Below the pieces are notes generated by a model. The model had not been told where the DNA came from. It made no database searches and saw only the letters and a program-made list of their open reading frames with translations. From contig CM055761.1 of assembly GCA_029465975.1 (NCBI GenBank), positions 9,102,529-9,166,528 of the forward strand: a stretch of DNA of 64,000 nucleotides. The letters run 5' to 3'. Made by a program: the position numbers and the translations under genes. The stretch comes from Dallia pectoralis (taxonomy: Eukaryota > Chordata > Actinopteri > Esociformes > Umbridae). Shown here piece after piece: positions 42,850-64,000 of this stretch (position 1 is the first letter of the stretch; the number at the start of each line of letters is the position of its first letter).

Positions 42850-43265
42850 TCAGCTTTATTGATTAGGCCATAACTTTCCCCGGGTAGTTTCTATTAATGG
42901 AGAGCCATGGTTAGCCTTCCTCCTCTGTGTCAATATTTATTTTTCAGTCATGATCTGTCATGTTTTGGATATCAGTGATTATATCAGCTCAACAATTCCT
43001 CTATATTATGCAAACACGCAGCTACAGAGCTTTCTCCAAGCTAGAGCCTGTATCTGAATAACTGAGTAGAAGACACAAGCGCATGCTGACCAGATGTATT
43101 AATACATGTGTTAGTTTATTGTTGGTTCGCTGTGAACCTGAACACGGGTGGAGAGGTGTGTATATTTATTTATAGGGTTGATCTTTTCATCAATGTTCCA
43201 CTGTAATGCCCAGCTCTGAAATGGTATCGAAATGGTAGCAAATGTGTATTGTAAGTTAGCCGAGC
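42850..43265. other. Intergenic sequence between tm4sf4 and a minisatellite
   Basis: Nothing recognised. Confidence 0.4.
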
Positions 43266-43269
43266 TGGT

Positions 43270-43782
43270 TAATGGAAATTTCATTTGAAAGGTACTTGGC
43301 CCAGATAAGACTCTGGTGTAGACCTCTGGTTCATTTCAGTTGTAAGGTACTGGGGCCAGATGAGAACCTGGTGTGGACCTCTGGTTCATTTCAGTTGTAA
43401 GGTACTGGGGCCAGATGAGAACCTGGTGTGGACCTCTGGTTCATTTCAGTTGTAAGGTACTGGGGCCAGATGAGAACCTGGTGTGGACCTCTGGTTAATT
43501 TCAGTTGTAAGGTACTGAGCCCAGATGAGAACCTGGTGTAGACCTCTGGTTAATTTCAGTTGTAAGGTACTGGGGCCAGATGAGAACCTGGTGTAGACCT
43601 CTGGTTCATTTCAGTTGTAAGGTACTGGGGCCAGATGAGAACCTGGTGTGGACCTCTGGTTCATTTCAGTTGTAAGGTACTTGGTCCAGATGAGAACCTG
43701 GTGTAGACCTCTGGTTCATTTCAGTTGTAAGGTACTGGGCCCAGATGAGAACCTAGTGTAGACCTCTGGTTCATTTCAGTTG
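43270..43782. repeat. 55-bp minisatellite, left part
   Basis: About nine units of GGTACTGGGTCCAGATGAGA, ACCTGGTGTGGACCTCTGGT and TCATTTCAGTTGTAA. It stops at CAGTTG (43777-43782) where a mobile element is inserted. Confidence 0.92.
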
Positions 43783-44219
43783 CAGACCTGCCAACATGTA
43801 CACATTTTGCATACTCGGCACGCATTTAGACCCTTACGGGCACGATACACTAGGCATTTGGATTTTCGCTTGACTACGCTTGGATCGCTGGTCGCTGGGC
43901 GTGTATGTGGGTGTGTATGTTTTTTTTTCTTGCGACGCAGAAAGTTTACACTTCACTATTCCAATGCACACTTTTGCTCAGAATTAGTTTGATGAAAATA
44001 GACCAGATTAATCATAATTCAACATTTTCTATAAGCAGGGTGAAAAAGTAGTTTCAGTAGTTGTTACTATGATTGTTTGTGTCATGACGACGTATTATGT
44101 TTGCTCAATATGCATTTTTATTTAAGCATTCTTGACAAATGAAAATACTTCCCGCTCATATTACATATTTGTGGAGGGAATAATTGCATATAAATTAAAT
44201 TACACAAAAAGATCTCTAT

Positions 44220-44490
44220 TTCAAACATGGATAACGAGAGGAAGAGGCTTGCTGCATTATCATTGCTGCTTCATCGCAGGGTGTTGCGCCGCCGCACCGT
44301 TCCATTTCGGTGAACCCTATTCTTTTGTCCCGAGAAACTCATGGGGAGTACCATGTACAGGAACTCCGCCTTGACAATGCCTGGTTCCCGGGTTATTTTC
44401 GGCTCACCAAGGCCGAGTTTAGTAGATTGTGATTCCGGGACGTGAGGCAGGACACCCGGTTTCGTAGAGCAATTAGTCCAGCCTACGATG
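44220..44490 (+). pseudogene. Harbinger transposase N-terminal relic
   Basis: The plus strand, in mixed frames, reads ERKRLAALSLLLHRR, then GEYHVQELRLDNAWFPGYFR-LTKAEFSRL, a stop, and RDVRQDTRFRRAISPA. This is the typical N-terminal part of fish HARBI1-like transposases (a YF-rich segment followed by an RRAISPAQRLA-like segment). Frameshifts and stops make it non-functional and the catalytic DDE part is missing. Confidence 0.7.
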
Positions 44491-44822
44491 AGTAGCATTT
44501 AATTGTGCTGTTTGCCAGCCAACTCCAAAATGAACATGCACTGTAGCATTATTTCATATGAAAAATAGCCCAAAAAGAAAATTAAATGTCTCTTAATATA
44601 TAATTAAAAAGGGACACATTGTACAGTTCTTGAAATCCAGAAACTGCAATTATTAAATGTTCCTCCATTTTGAACGTAGTAACATTTTGGATGCCGCGTA
44701 TAGAAGGTACACAGACACATCGTTTGTGATTGGCTATCGCCCAAGCGCATAAGAGCGAAAATCGCATTCAATTTGCATAGAATAGGATGGATCCTATCTT
44801 TCGACGCTTCGCTCACTAGCTG

Positions 44823-45147
44823 TTTCTCAATGTCAAGGATGCTTCCTTGGTAGGACTGTTCCTTCCAAGTCATTTCCTTCAGAGGCTAGGCGAGGCTCCT
44901 CTTTAGGATTCGAAGAACACGTAAATGGAACAGGCTAGCAAGTGCACGTCATGCGTCATTACGTTAGTAAAAAGGTCTGTTTTTTTCGCGCTGTGGAGGT
45001 GGAAAAATAATTACAGACGGATGGGTCTTAAATCAGCCTGTATTTGCTGTAACAACCGCCCGCTATACATTATCCCGCTTATTACATGGCTACCTACTAA
45101 ATAAATAAATTATTTTACACACAAAAAAATATTTAAAAACGATTATA
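44823..45147. repeat. Dispersed repeat, shorter copy inside Harbinger
   Basis: Matches 30423-30894 with a precise loss of about 135 bases after GTGGAGGTGGAAAAA. Confidence 0.75.
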
Positions 45148-47508
45148 TTGCCTGAGTGAACTGAACTGCGTCCATAGTTTTTCATGGCAACGCTGTGTTA
45201 GCAGCGGTCTGCTATCAAGAAATAACAGACCGGACCGGAATTCAACCAAGCCATGTAATAATATTTGATATTTAAATATATTTATAATTTAAGAGCTATT
45301 TGTTAAAGACTTGTCCTCTCGCAAACACGTTTTTTTTATTTCCCTAACTAAGTTTTACCCTATTGAGCAAAATTATCCCTTCAGTCTTTCTCTCTAACTT
45401 ACATTCTGAAATGTGTGTGCTTTCTGCATAAGTATTTATTACTCCGCTAACGTCCGACTTGTATTTTTTTTTAACAAGATAGCAAAGAAGCGCATGGGAT
45501 TGTGGGTGATATGAGAGCGCGAAGGCTACACATATGCATCCTTTCCTAATTGAAAATGAATGGGAGGCGAAAATTCGCTAGGCGAATTTTGCTTGTGAAG
45601 TGCCTAGTGTATCGTGCCCCTTAAGTAAGCTTGTACGATTCGCTTCTCTCTATGTACGCATTTTGTTTCATTTTGTTGTTTCTGCTGCTTAGCCACAGCG
45701 TGTAAAGTGGAGATTGAAAAGCTTTTCGGCCAATCAGAGCGCTGCATTTCCACCCTCCGCTCACCTGCCACCTCCTATCCAAATGCTTTGCGTTCAATTC
45801 AGTTCGTCAAGCAAGTCAGGCTGGGCCGAGTGTACGGCTGGCCGGATAGTTGTAGGCTTACATCGGTCTCTATACATGAACCGCCTAAAAAAAGGTTCGG
45901 AAACCACAACAATTTTTGGACAGCTATCGGGAGAGATGGCCTCACATACACATGTTAAGGCTACCTCACCATGCCTTCTGTTCTGTACCGTGTGCAAATC
46001 GGACATCAGTCACCAACGAGCAACAGGTAACGAACACAGTCCCACACACAAATACGCCCCCACCGCCGAAACATTATGGTATTAAAAATAAAAGGATGAT
46101 AAGAATAAAACGTTCATAGTGTCAGTAGGCTATCTTTATCACACCCGCAATCCTTCACATTAGTTGGGGGCAGTTAGAAAAGTGGTGGAATGGCTAGAAA
46201 ACTAAGGTTTTAGACAGACTAGGTACTGATTAGTCGGCTCAGCTACGAGCCAGAAAGATATCGTTATGCTAAAAAGAAGTCAATAGCATTCTGTACAGGT
46301 GGCAATCAGTAGAAATTATTTAGCTAAAAGTATGTTGAAGAACAACACATGCTAGCTATACAGCCATGTCATTTCCCCCAAACAATATAACAACTTCTAC
46401 GAACAATTGCATCCGCCATGTGTAATGTTACTTTCGGCCGCAGCCTGAAGTAGCGACCTGAACAGTGAACGGGATGTGATGTGAGATAACCGCTTATAAC
46501 GTTATTCGCTGTGAAACTGTCAGTTCAGAGGGGCACTCAAACTTAGTTATGGCAGCTTGTGTGTTGGCCAGAGGCAGTGTTGGAAATGTTACTAACTACG
46601 GAAATAACAACAAATTCACATTTTAGTTTTTTGTTTTAATGTAATGCATTCATTTAGAACAGTAAACATTCAGTTTCACCGGAACTCCTTTAGTAGCTCT
46701 CAACCTTTTTAAAAGCCTATCTGAAAATATCTGACCCATGTTATTTATTAACCTATAATATTGTCTCTGCCAGGCTTCAATCTTGTGCTTTTTTAGTAGT
46801 TGCTTTAGGACTATTTAAAGTTGCTTTATGAATAAATCATTACTTGGAGTCCTTAATTTCCCTTCAGTAATCAGAAGAAGGCTATGTTTTAACCTGTTCT
46901 GACTTCTTTAACACAGAAGTATTTCGGTCTATTTATTAGCTCACCCCGCCTCCTATTGGTTAGACTAACAAAATATATATGGGCACAAAATATTGGACAG
47001 GATAAAATAAAACATTTCTTGTGTAGTTTCACTACATGCATGTGCAGCCAATCATCCACTCCTCTACACAGTAATAATAATGTATTGTAATCTAGGAGGT
47101 AGTAATGAGTCAAAAATGTTATGCTTGGGGTGTGTGTGATTTTTCACAGCAATGCAGACTGTGAAAGGATTGGTCACTAAACAAAACACAATGTCGTGCT
47201 AGCCTATGCAGAGATGCTTAGTTCTCTGGTGACCAAGTCATGATTGCCTCAAAAGGCAGCACTTGTTACAAACAGACTTTCACTGATTTTCAATTGAGTG
47301 TTGGAAATGATTGCAGTAATTGTATAACATTTGGTTATGGAGTAAGTATATGTGTATATTATGTATTAGAGTGTTGTGTATCTCATAGGTTTCTCACTGG
47401 TGGGTGGGTAACGGTGGAGCGTGCATTGGCGGTGGGCTGTCGGGTGCGCGCGGGTTGTGGGGGTGGGGGGGTTGTACTCATAAAATTTCTTCAAGGTTGG
47501 CAGGTCTG

Positions 47509-47995
47509 CAGTTGTAAGGTACTGGGTCCAGATGAGAACCTGGTGTGGACCTCTGGTACATTTCAGTTGTAAGGTACTGGGCCTAGATAAGAACCTGGTG
47601 TGGACCTCTGGTTCATTTGAGTTGTAAGGTACTGGGTCCAGATGAGAACCTGGTGTGGACCTCTGGTTCATTTCAGTTGTAAGGTTCTGGGCCAAGATGA
47701 GAACCTGGTGTGGACCTCTGGTTCATTTGAGTTGTAAGGTACTGGGCCTAGATAAGAACCTGGTGTGGACCTCTGGTTCATTTCAGTTGTAAGGTACTGG
47801 GTCCAGATGAGAACCTGGTGTGGACCTCTGGTTCATTTCAGTTGTAAGGTTCTGGGCCAAGATGAGAACCTGGTGTGGACCTCTGGTTCATTTCAGTTGT
47901 AAGGTACTGGGTCCAGATGAGAACCTGGTGTAGACCTCTGGTTCATTTCAGTTGTAAGGTACTGGGTCCAGATGAGAACCTGGTGTGGGCCTCTA
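47509..47995. repeat. 55-bp minisatellite, right part
   Basis: Resumes with CAGTTGTAAGGTACTGG after the inserted element; about nine units. Confidence 0.92.
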
Positions 47996-47999
47996 TCTC

Positions 48000-48880
48000 C
48001 AGACCCAGGATCAGTGTTTCCATGGGTGATGATATCAGTGATCATAGGTTATTAAAAGGCACCAATAAAAAAAAAACACCACAACACAGTTCTGACTCCA
48101 TTTTTAATTATATTTTAAAAACATTTTACACAACTTTCAATTGTCATTTTTAGAGACTCCTTGTTGAGGTTACATTATGTCAAAAGGATGTACACACATT
48201 GCCAGGATTGATTATTCACCAATTGTGTTAGTGATTTTCACAACCAATAAGCATGCCGTCAACATCCTAAGAACCTTGAAACGACTGACAAAAAGCCTCC
48301 CCCCTCCTCATCCTGCCATGCAGCTGCTATTTAGACACAGCTCTATATCAGGATATATGTGTATCAGGATATATGTATATAGCTTTATCCTGTCCATTTC
48401 ATGCCAATCTATATGCCTCAAATCAAACCTCTTTATGGTTTTACACCATCACTGTTCATCATGCTTTGTCTACTTGTCCAAGTATCAAACTCTAATCAGG
48501 TCTCTTGATATATGTTTACATAAAAACAATCAATCTGACACAAATGGTATCATTCATTTTCTCGAACTTTTAACTGGTCCACTCTTAAACTGTGTTCCCA
48601 GTAACGGCGCACTGTCAAACCAGCCTACCTGACCAGCCTACCTGACCAGCCTACCTGACTTGTGTTAGTAAACACAGAGACATGGGCACCAGGTTAGGCA
48701 GCCGTCTCCAGTCACCCTGGTTAATTCTCAGCCTGCATCTGCTCTCGCTGGAGGCAGCCGTTAGCCTGTTGCTAAAATCGCTCCAGGCCATCCTAAGGCG
48801 ACTCTCATGTGAGCCAACTCCACAATCCACACATCTCCAGGAGGAACGCCCCCCAACAAATCACTCTACCCTCTGGAACG
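48000..48880. other. Intergenic sequence, no gene assigned
   Basis: No recognised feature apart from a triple GACCAGCCTACCT at about 48630-48660. Open frames at 48177-48632 and 48682-49317 are not recognised; the second is carried by the following repeat. Confidence 0.4.
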
Positions 48881-48884
48881 CCCC

Positions 48885-49225
48885 CAACAAACCGCTCTAC
48901 CCTCTGGAACGCCCCCCAACCAGCAGCTCTACCCTCTGGAACGCCCCCCAACCAGCAGCTCTACCCTCTGGAACGCCCCCCAACCAGCAGCTCTACCCTC
49001 TGGAACGCCCCCCAACCAGCAGCTCTACCCTCTGGAATGTCCCCCAACCAGCAGCTCTACCCTGTGGAACGCCCCCCAACCAGCAGCTCTACCCTCTGGA
49101 ACGCCCCCAACCAGCCGCTCTACCCTCTGGAACGCCCCCCAACCAGCCGCTCTACCCTCTGGAACGCCCCCCAACCAGCCGCTCTACCCTCTGGAACGCC
49201 CCCCAACCAGCCGCTCTACCCTCTG
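48885..49225. repeat. 32-bp minisatellite
   Basis: About 11 units of AACGCCCCCCAACCAGCAGC followed by TCTACCCTCTGG. C-run length varies between five and six, so reading frames shift along the array. Confidence 0.9.
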
Positions 49226-49449
49226 CTCTCTTTCTCCCAAAATGCACCTCCTTTTCCAGTAATCACTTCCCCAATTTTAAAGTCCCAGCTAATCACACCA
49301 TAACCATGTCAAAGTAGATTCTTAATAACCTCTATCTCTAAGTCTCAGATGCTGGGATAATTACATGCAAATACAAAAACAAACACAAATATGGGAAAAA
49401 ACATCACAGAGGATTGCATTAGGGTCTCTTAAAACTAAAACACCATTGC

Positions 49450-49672
49450 CAAGCCTGTGACAAAGCAAGCCTGTGCCAATCCCAAGCCTGTGTCAATGCA
49501 AGCCTGTGTCAATCCCAAGCCTGTGTCAATCCCAAACCTGTGTCAATCCCAAACCTGTGTCAATCCCAAGCCTGTGTCAATGCAAGCCTGTGTCAATCCC
49601 AAACCTGTGTCAATCCCAAGCCTGTGCCAATCCCAAGCCTGTGCCAATCCCAAGCCTGTGCCAATCCCATCT
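49450..49672. repeat. 17-bp minisatellite (CCCAAGCCTGTGTCAAT)
   Basis: About 13 units with 13-bp variants (GCAAGCCTGTGTC). Confidence 0.9.
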
Positions 49673-49679
49673 GACAGTT

Positions 49680-50460
49680 AAGTAACTTAAACTTTTAGTC
49701 ACAACTATTTCAGGCTACATAAAACATCATTGCATATATCCCGAAAGGACAGACGTTAGAAAAAAAAATCTGTCCATTGGGTTTTTGAAACAGGATAAAC
49801 TTTGCAAGACAAAAGAGTGAGGACCAGATACAGAGGTTGCTAATAAAGGAAATACAGGACTGGAAGACTCAGCACAAGTTGAACCAAAACTAGGAGCTTC
49901 TGGTGATCATTTAACTTCAAAATTGACTTCATGATCAGACATGTTTAAATCCCTTGCTGATTTGTAGTGCTCTGAAATCTCAATTCCATAAAAAAAGAAA
50001 TAAAAACAAATAGATCTAAAAAATAAAATAATCATAGCTCATGATAAATACTAAAAAGGCAAACTCTATATTATAAGTCCTAAAATGGCACCAGATGCAA
50101 AGAACCCATCTAGGCTATTTTACAGTAAAGAAAAAAAGAATACTGTGGCACAATATAAAAAGCACAAGGTATAAAACACAGTTCTATGTGTGCATAACAG
50201 ATACTGAGGCATGAGCTTTTAGTGTTCTAATAGCTACATTGGAATCAGCTTGAGTACAATTATTAAAAAGGACAAAAACGAAACACGTGGTTTTCTTAAA
50301 AAAATGATACAATAATCTAACAGATTACAATTGCAAAGTTTTAAAGCTTTCATAGTGTCACTGTTGCGAACAACAACAAACATTATTCGGTATTCAACAC
50401 AATTTGTTCTTATGACTGCTAATGCTAATGAAGTGAATCCAATGCTGTGTCGTTTTCATT
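49680..50460. other. AT-rich intergenic sequence
   Basis: Nothing recognised. It may include part of the wwtr1 3' untranslated region. Confidence 0.4.
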
Positions 50461-50469
50461 TGAACCCAA

Positions 50470-51585
50470 ACTGACAAGTGGGTAACAGTTGGTAACAGAT
50501 CATATGAACCCTAACTGACAGGTGGGTAACAGTTGGTAACAGATCATATGAACCCTAACTGACAGGTGGGTAACAGTTGGTAACAGATCATATGAACCCT
50601 AACTGACAGGTGGGTAACAGTTGGTAACAGATCATATGAACCCTAACTGACAGGTGGGTAACAGTTGGTAACAGATCATATGAACCCTAACTGACAGGTG
50701 GGTAACAGTTGGTAACAGATCATATGAACCCTAACTGACAGGTGGGTAACAGTTGGTAACAGATCATATGAACCCTAACTGACAGGTGGGTAACAGTTGG
50801 TAACAGATCATATGAACCCTAACTGACAGGTGGGTAACAGTTGGTGACAGATCATATGAACCCTAACTGACAGGTGGGTAACAGTTGGTGACAGATCATA
50901 TGAACCCTAACTGACAGGTGGGTAACAGTTGGTAACAGATCATATGAACCCTAACTGACAGGTGGGTAACAGTTGGTAACAGATCATATGAACCCTAACT
51001 GACAAGTGGGTAACAGTTGGTGACAGATCATATGAACCCTAACTGACAGGTGGGTAACAGTTGGTAACAGATCATATGAACCCTAACTGACAGGTGGGTA
51101 ACAGTTGGTGACAGATCATATGAACCCTAACTGACAGGTGGGTAACAGTTGGTGACAGATCATATGAACCCTAACTGACAGGTGGGTAACAGTTGGTAAC
51201 AGATCATATGAACCCTAACTGACAGGTGGGTAACAGTTGGTAACAGATCATATGAACCCTAACTGACAGGTGGGTAACAGTTGGTAACAGATCATATGAA
51301 CCCTAACTGACAGGTGGGTAACAGATCATATGAACCCTAACTAACAGGTGGGTAACAGTTGGTGACAGATCATATGAACCCTAACTGACAAGTGGGTAAC
51401 AGTTGGTGACAGATCATATGAACCCTAACTGACAAGTGGGTAACAGTTGGTGACAGATCATATGAACCCTAACTGACAGGTGGGTAACAGTTGGTAACAG
51501 ATCATATGAACCCTAACTGACAGGTGGGTAACAGTTGGTGACAGATCATATGAACCCTAACTGACAGGTTGGTGACAGATCATTT
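50470..51585. repeat. 44-bp minisatellite
   Basis: About 25 highly uniform units of GATCATATGAACCCTAACTG, ACAGGTGGGTAACAGTTGGT and AACA. Variation is almost limited to GGTAACA/GGTGACA and CAGGT/CAAGT. Very low divergence suggests recent homogenisation. Confidence 0.95.
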
Positions 51586-52232
51586 GAGAAGGTGTTGTTT
51601 ACAGTGCTGCCAGAGCCAGTGGTCCACTCTATAAAAATAATCACCAGATGGCCAGACAGCTTTGCAGCCGGTAAAGATCTATTTCAGAACAGAGGTGGCT
51701 GAAGCAACAGCACCATCTATCTGTGAAGAAGCCCCCCTGCAAACATGTTCACAGTCATAGCAAAAACCACATTAGATACTGTTTTCGTTCTTCACCCAAA
51801 TTACTATTTCTACTTGAAGTAATTGTGATTTTGAAACCGGCAAGGTCGCTCAGAAGATCTGCGGAACATACAAGAACACACCCACAAATGGTTTGCCATA
51901 ACATATTCACTCTGATAGCGCAGTACACTTTAACACTAGCCATATTTTGTTCTGATTTGTTTTTTGTTCTCTCAAGGCTTTGGTTAATTCTTTTATACGT
52001 CTGAACTGAACTGATTGGTACGCGTTCAGGCCGACCAGGAATAGACAGACAAGCAGAAGATAGATCACGCTGATTTGAGTAACGAGCGACACCCAGATGT
52101 CTTTAGAGTCATGGATTGGATCGTTTGCCAGGTTTGTTGACTGTTTAGAAGTGTGTGTGTTTCTAGGTTTTTGTGGTGTGTGTATATATATATATGAATC
52201 TGTAGAAACAGGGTGTGAGTATGTGTGTGTGT
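51586..52232. other. wwtr1 3' flank, probable 3' untranslated region
   Basis: Downstream of the wwtr1 stop codon on the minus strand. No clear polyadenylation signal was identified. A short TG/TA microsatellite lies at 52150-52230. Confidence 0.45.

Positions 52233-64000
<11,768 letters not shown>

Larger units (their letters stand above)
43837..45620 (+). mobile_element. PIF/Harbinger DNA transposon, degraded
   Basis: Ends are inverted repeats: GGGCACGATACACTAGGCA (43838-43856) and TGCCTAGTGTATCGTGCCC (45601-45619). TTA flanks both sides (43834-43836, 45621-45623), the standard three-base TWA duplication of this superfamily. It contains a HARBI1-like transposase relic and a dispersed repeat (44823-45147). 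Confidence 0.8.
43783..47508. mobile_element. Inverted-repeat DNA element with nested Harbinger
   Basis: Terminal inverted repeats CAGACCTGCCAAC (43783) and GTTGGCAGGTCTG (47496-47508), flanked on both sides by CAGTTG, which fits a six-base target duplication in the 55-bp array. About 1.9 kb of its own sequence remains once the nested Harbinger is removed. A plus-strand stretch at 45960-46010 (FCTVCKSDIS) faintly resembles the zinc-finger start of BED-type transposases; no catalytic domain is readable. Superfamily not determined. Confidence 0.6.

Noticed and set aside
48682..49317. 211-codon plus-strand frame with a hydrophobic N-terminus (LILSLHLLSLEAAVSLLL) followed by proline-rich repeats
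   Set aside because: The leader is suggestive of a signal sequence, but most of the frame is the 32-bp array, whose frame shifts with C-run length; no supporting gene structure.

Overview
The window is vertebrate nuclear DNA, almost certainly from a ray-finned (teleost) fish. Three facts point there: intron-containing vertebrate genes with teleost-type protein sequence, mobile elements typical of fish (Rex3 LINE, DIRS tyrosine-recombinase element, PIF/Harbinger), and an extreme load of minisatellites. I cannot name the species. No bacterial gene, CRISPR array, tRNA or rRNA was seen.

Three host genes can be read exon by exon. A TM4SF1/TM4SF18-type four-pass membrane protein (best fit tm4sf18) lies on the minus strand, exons at 11838-11671, 10803-10732, 8703-8561 and 4355-4157. 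tm4sf4 lies on the plus strand, exons at 37537-37710, 38371-38460, 38957-39102, 39244-39427 and 42526-42546. The 3' part of wwtr1 (TAZ, the Hippo-pathway co-activator) lies on the minus strand, exons at 62865-62752, 58531-58287, 54730-54600, 52973-52858 and 52417-52233; its first exons (TEAD-binding region and first WW domain) lie beyond the right edge. This trio matches the human 3q25 cluster TM4SF18/TM4SF1/TM4SF4/WWTR1. tm4sf18 and tm4sf4 are head to head about 26 kb apart; tm4sf4 and wwtr1 are tail to tail.

The rest is repeats. By eye about 17 kb (roughly a quarter) of the window is tandem arrays with units of 14 to 65 bp, mostly in introns and intergenic DNA. Mobile elements: two copies of a non-autonomous LTR-type element whose interior is a frame-preserving coding minisatellite (1-1701 minus, 27719-29991 plus); a DIRS element with inverted terminal repeats and an internal complementary region but no recombinase (4841-8491); two Rex3 LINE copies (32789-35560 and about 40400-41810); a Harbinger element with TTA target duplication (43837-45620) nested in another inverted-repeat element (43783-47508); a LINE fragment (26370-26575); and a matrin-3-like processed pseudogene (22950-24200).

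The most unusual pattern is that several minisatellites begin at or within a few bases of splice sites and have amplified the splice signal itself: six donors in frame at the end of tm4sf4 exon 4, about twenty acceptor copies before tm4sf18 exon 3, a duplicated acceptor at tm4sf18 exon 4, and arrays touching the donors of tm4sf18 exon 1 and wwtr1 exon 5. I found no new enzymatic or defence system.
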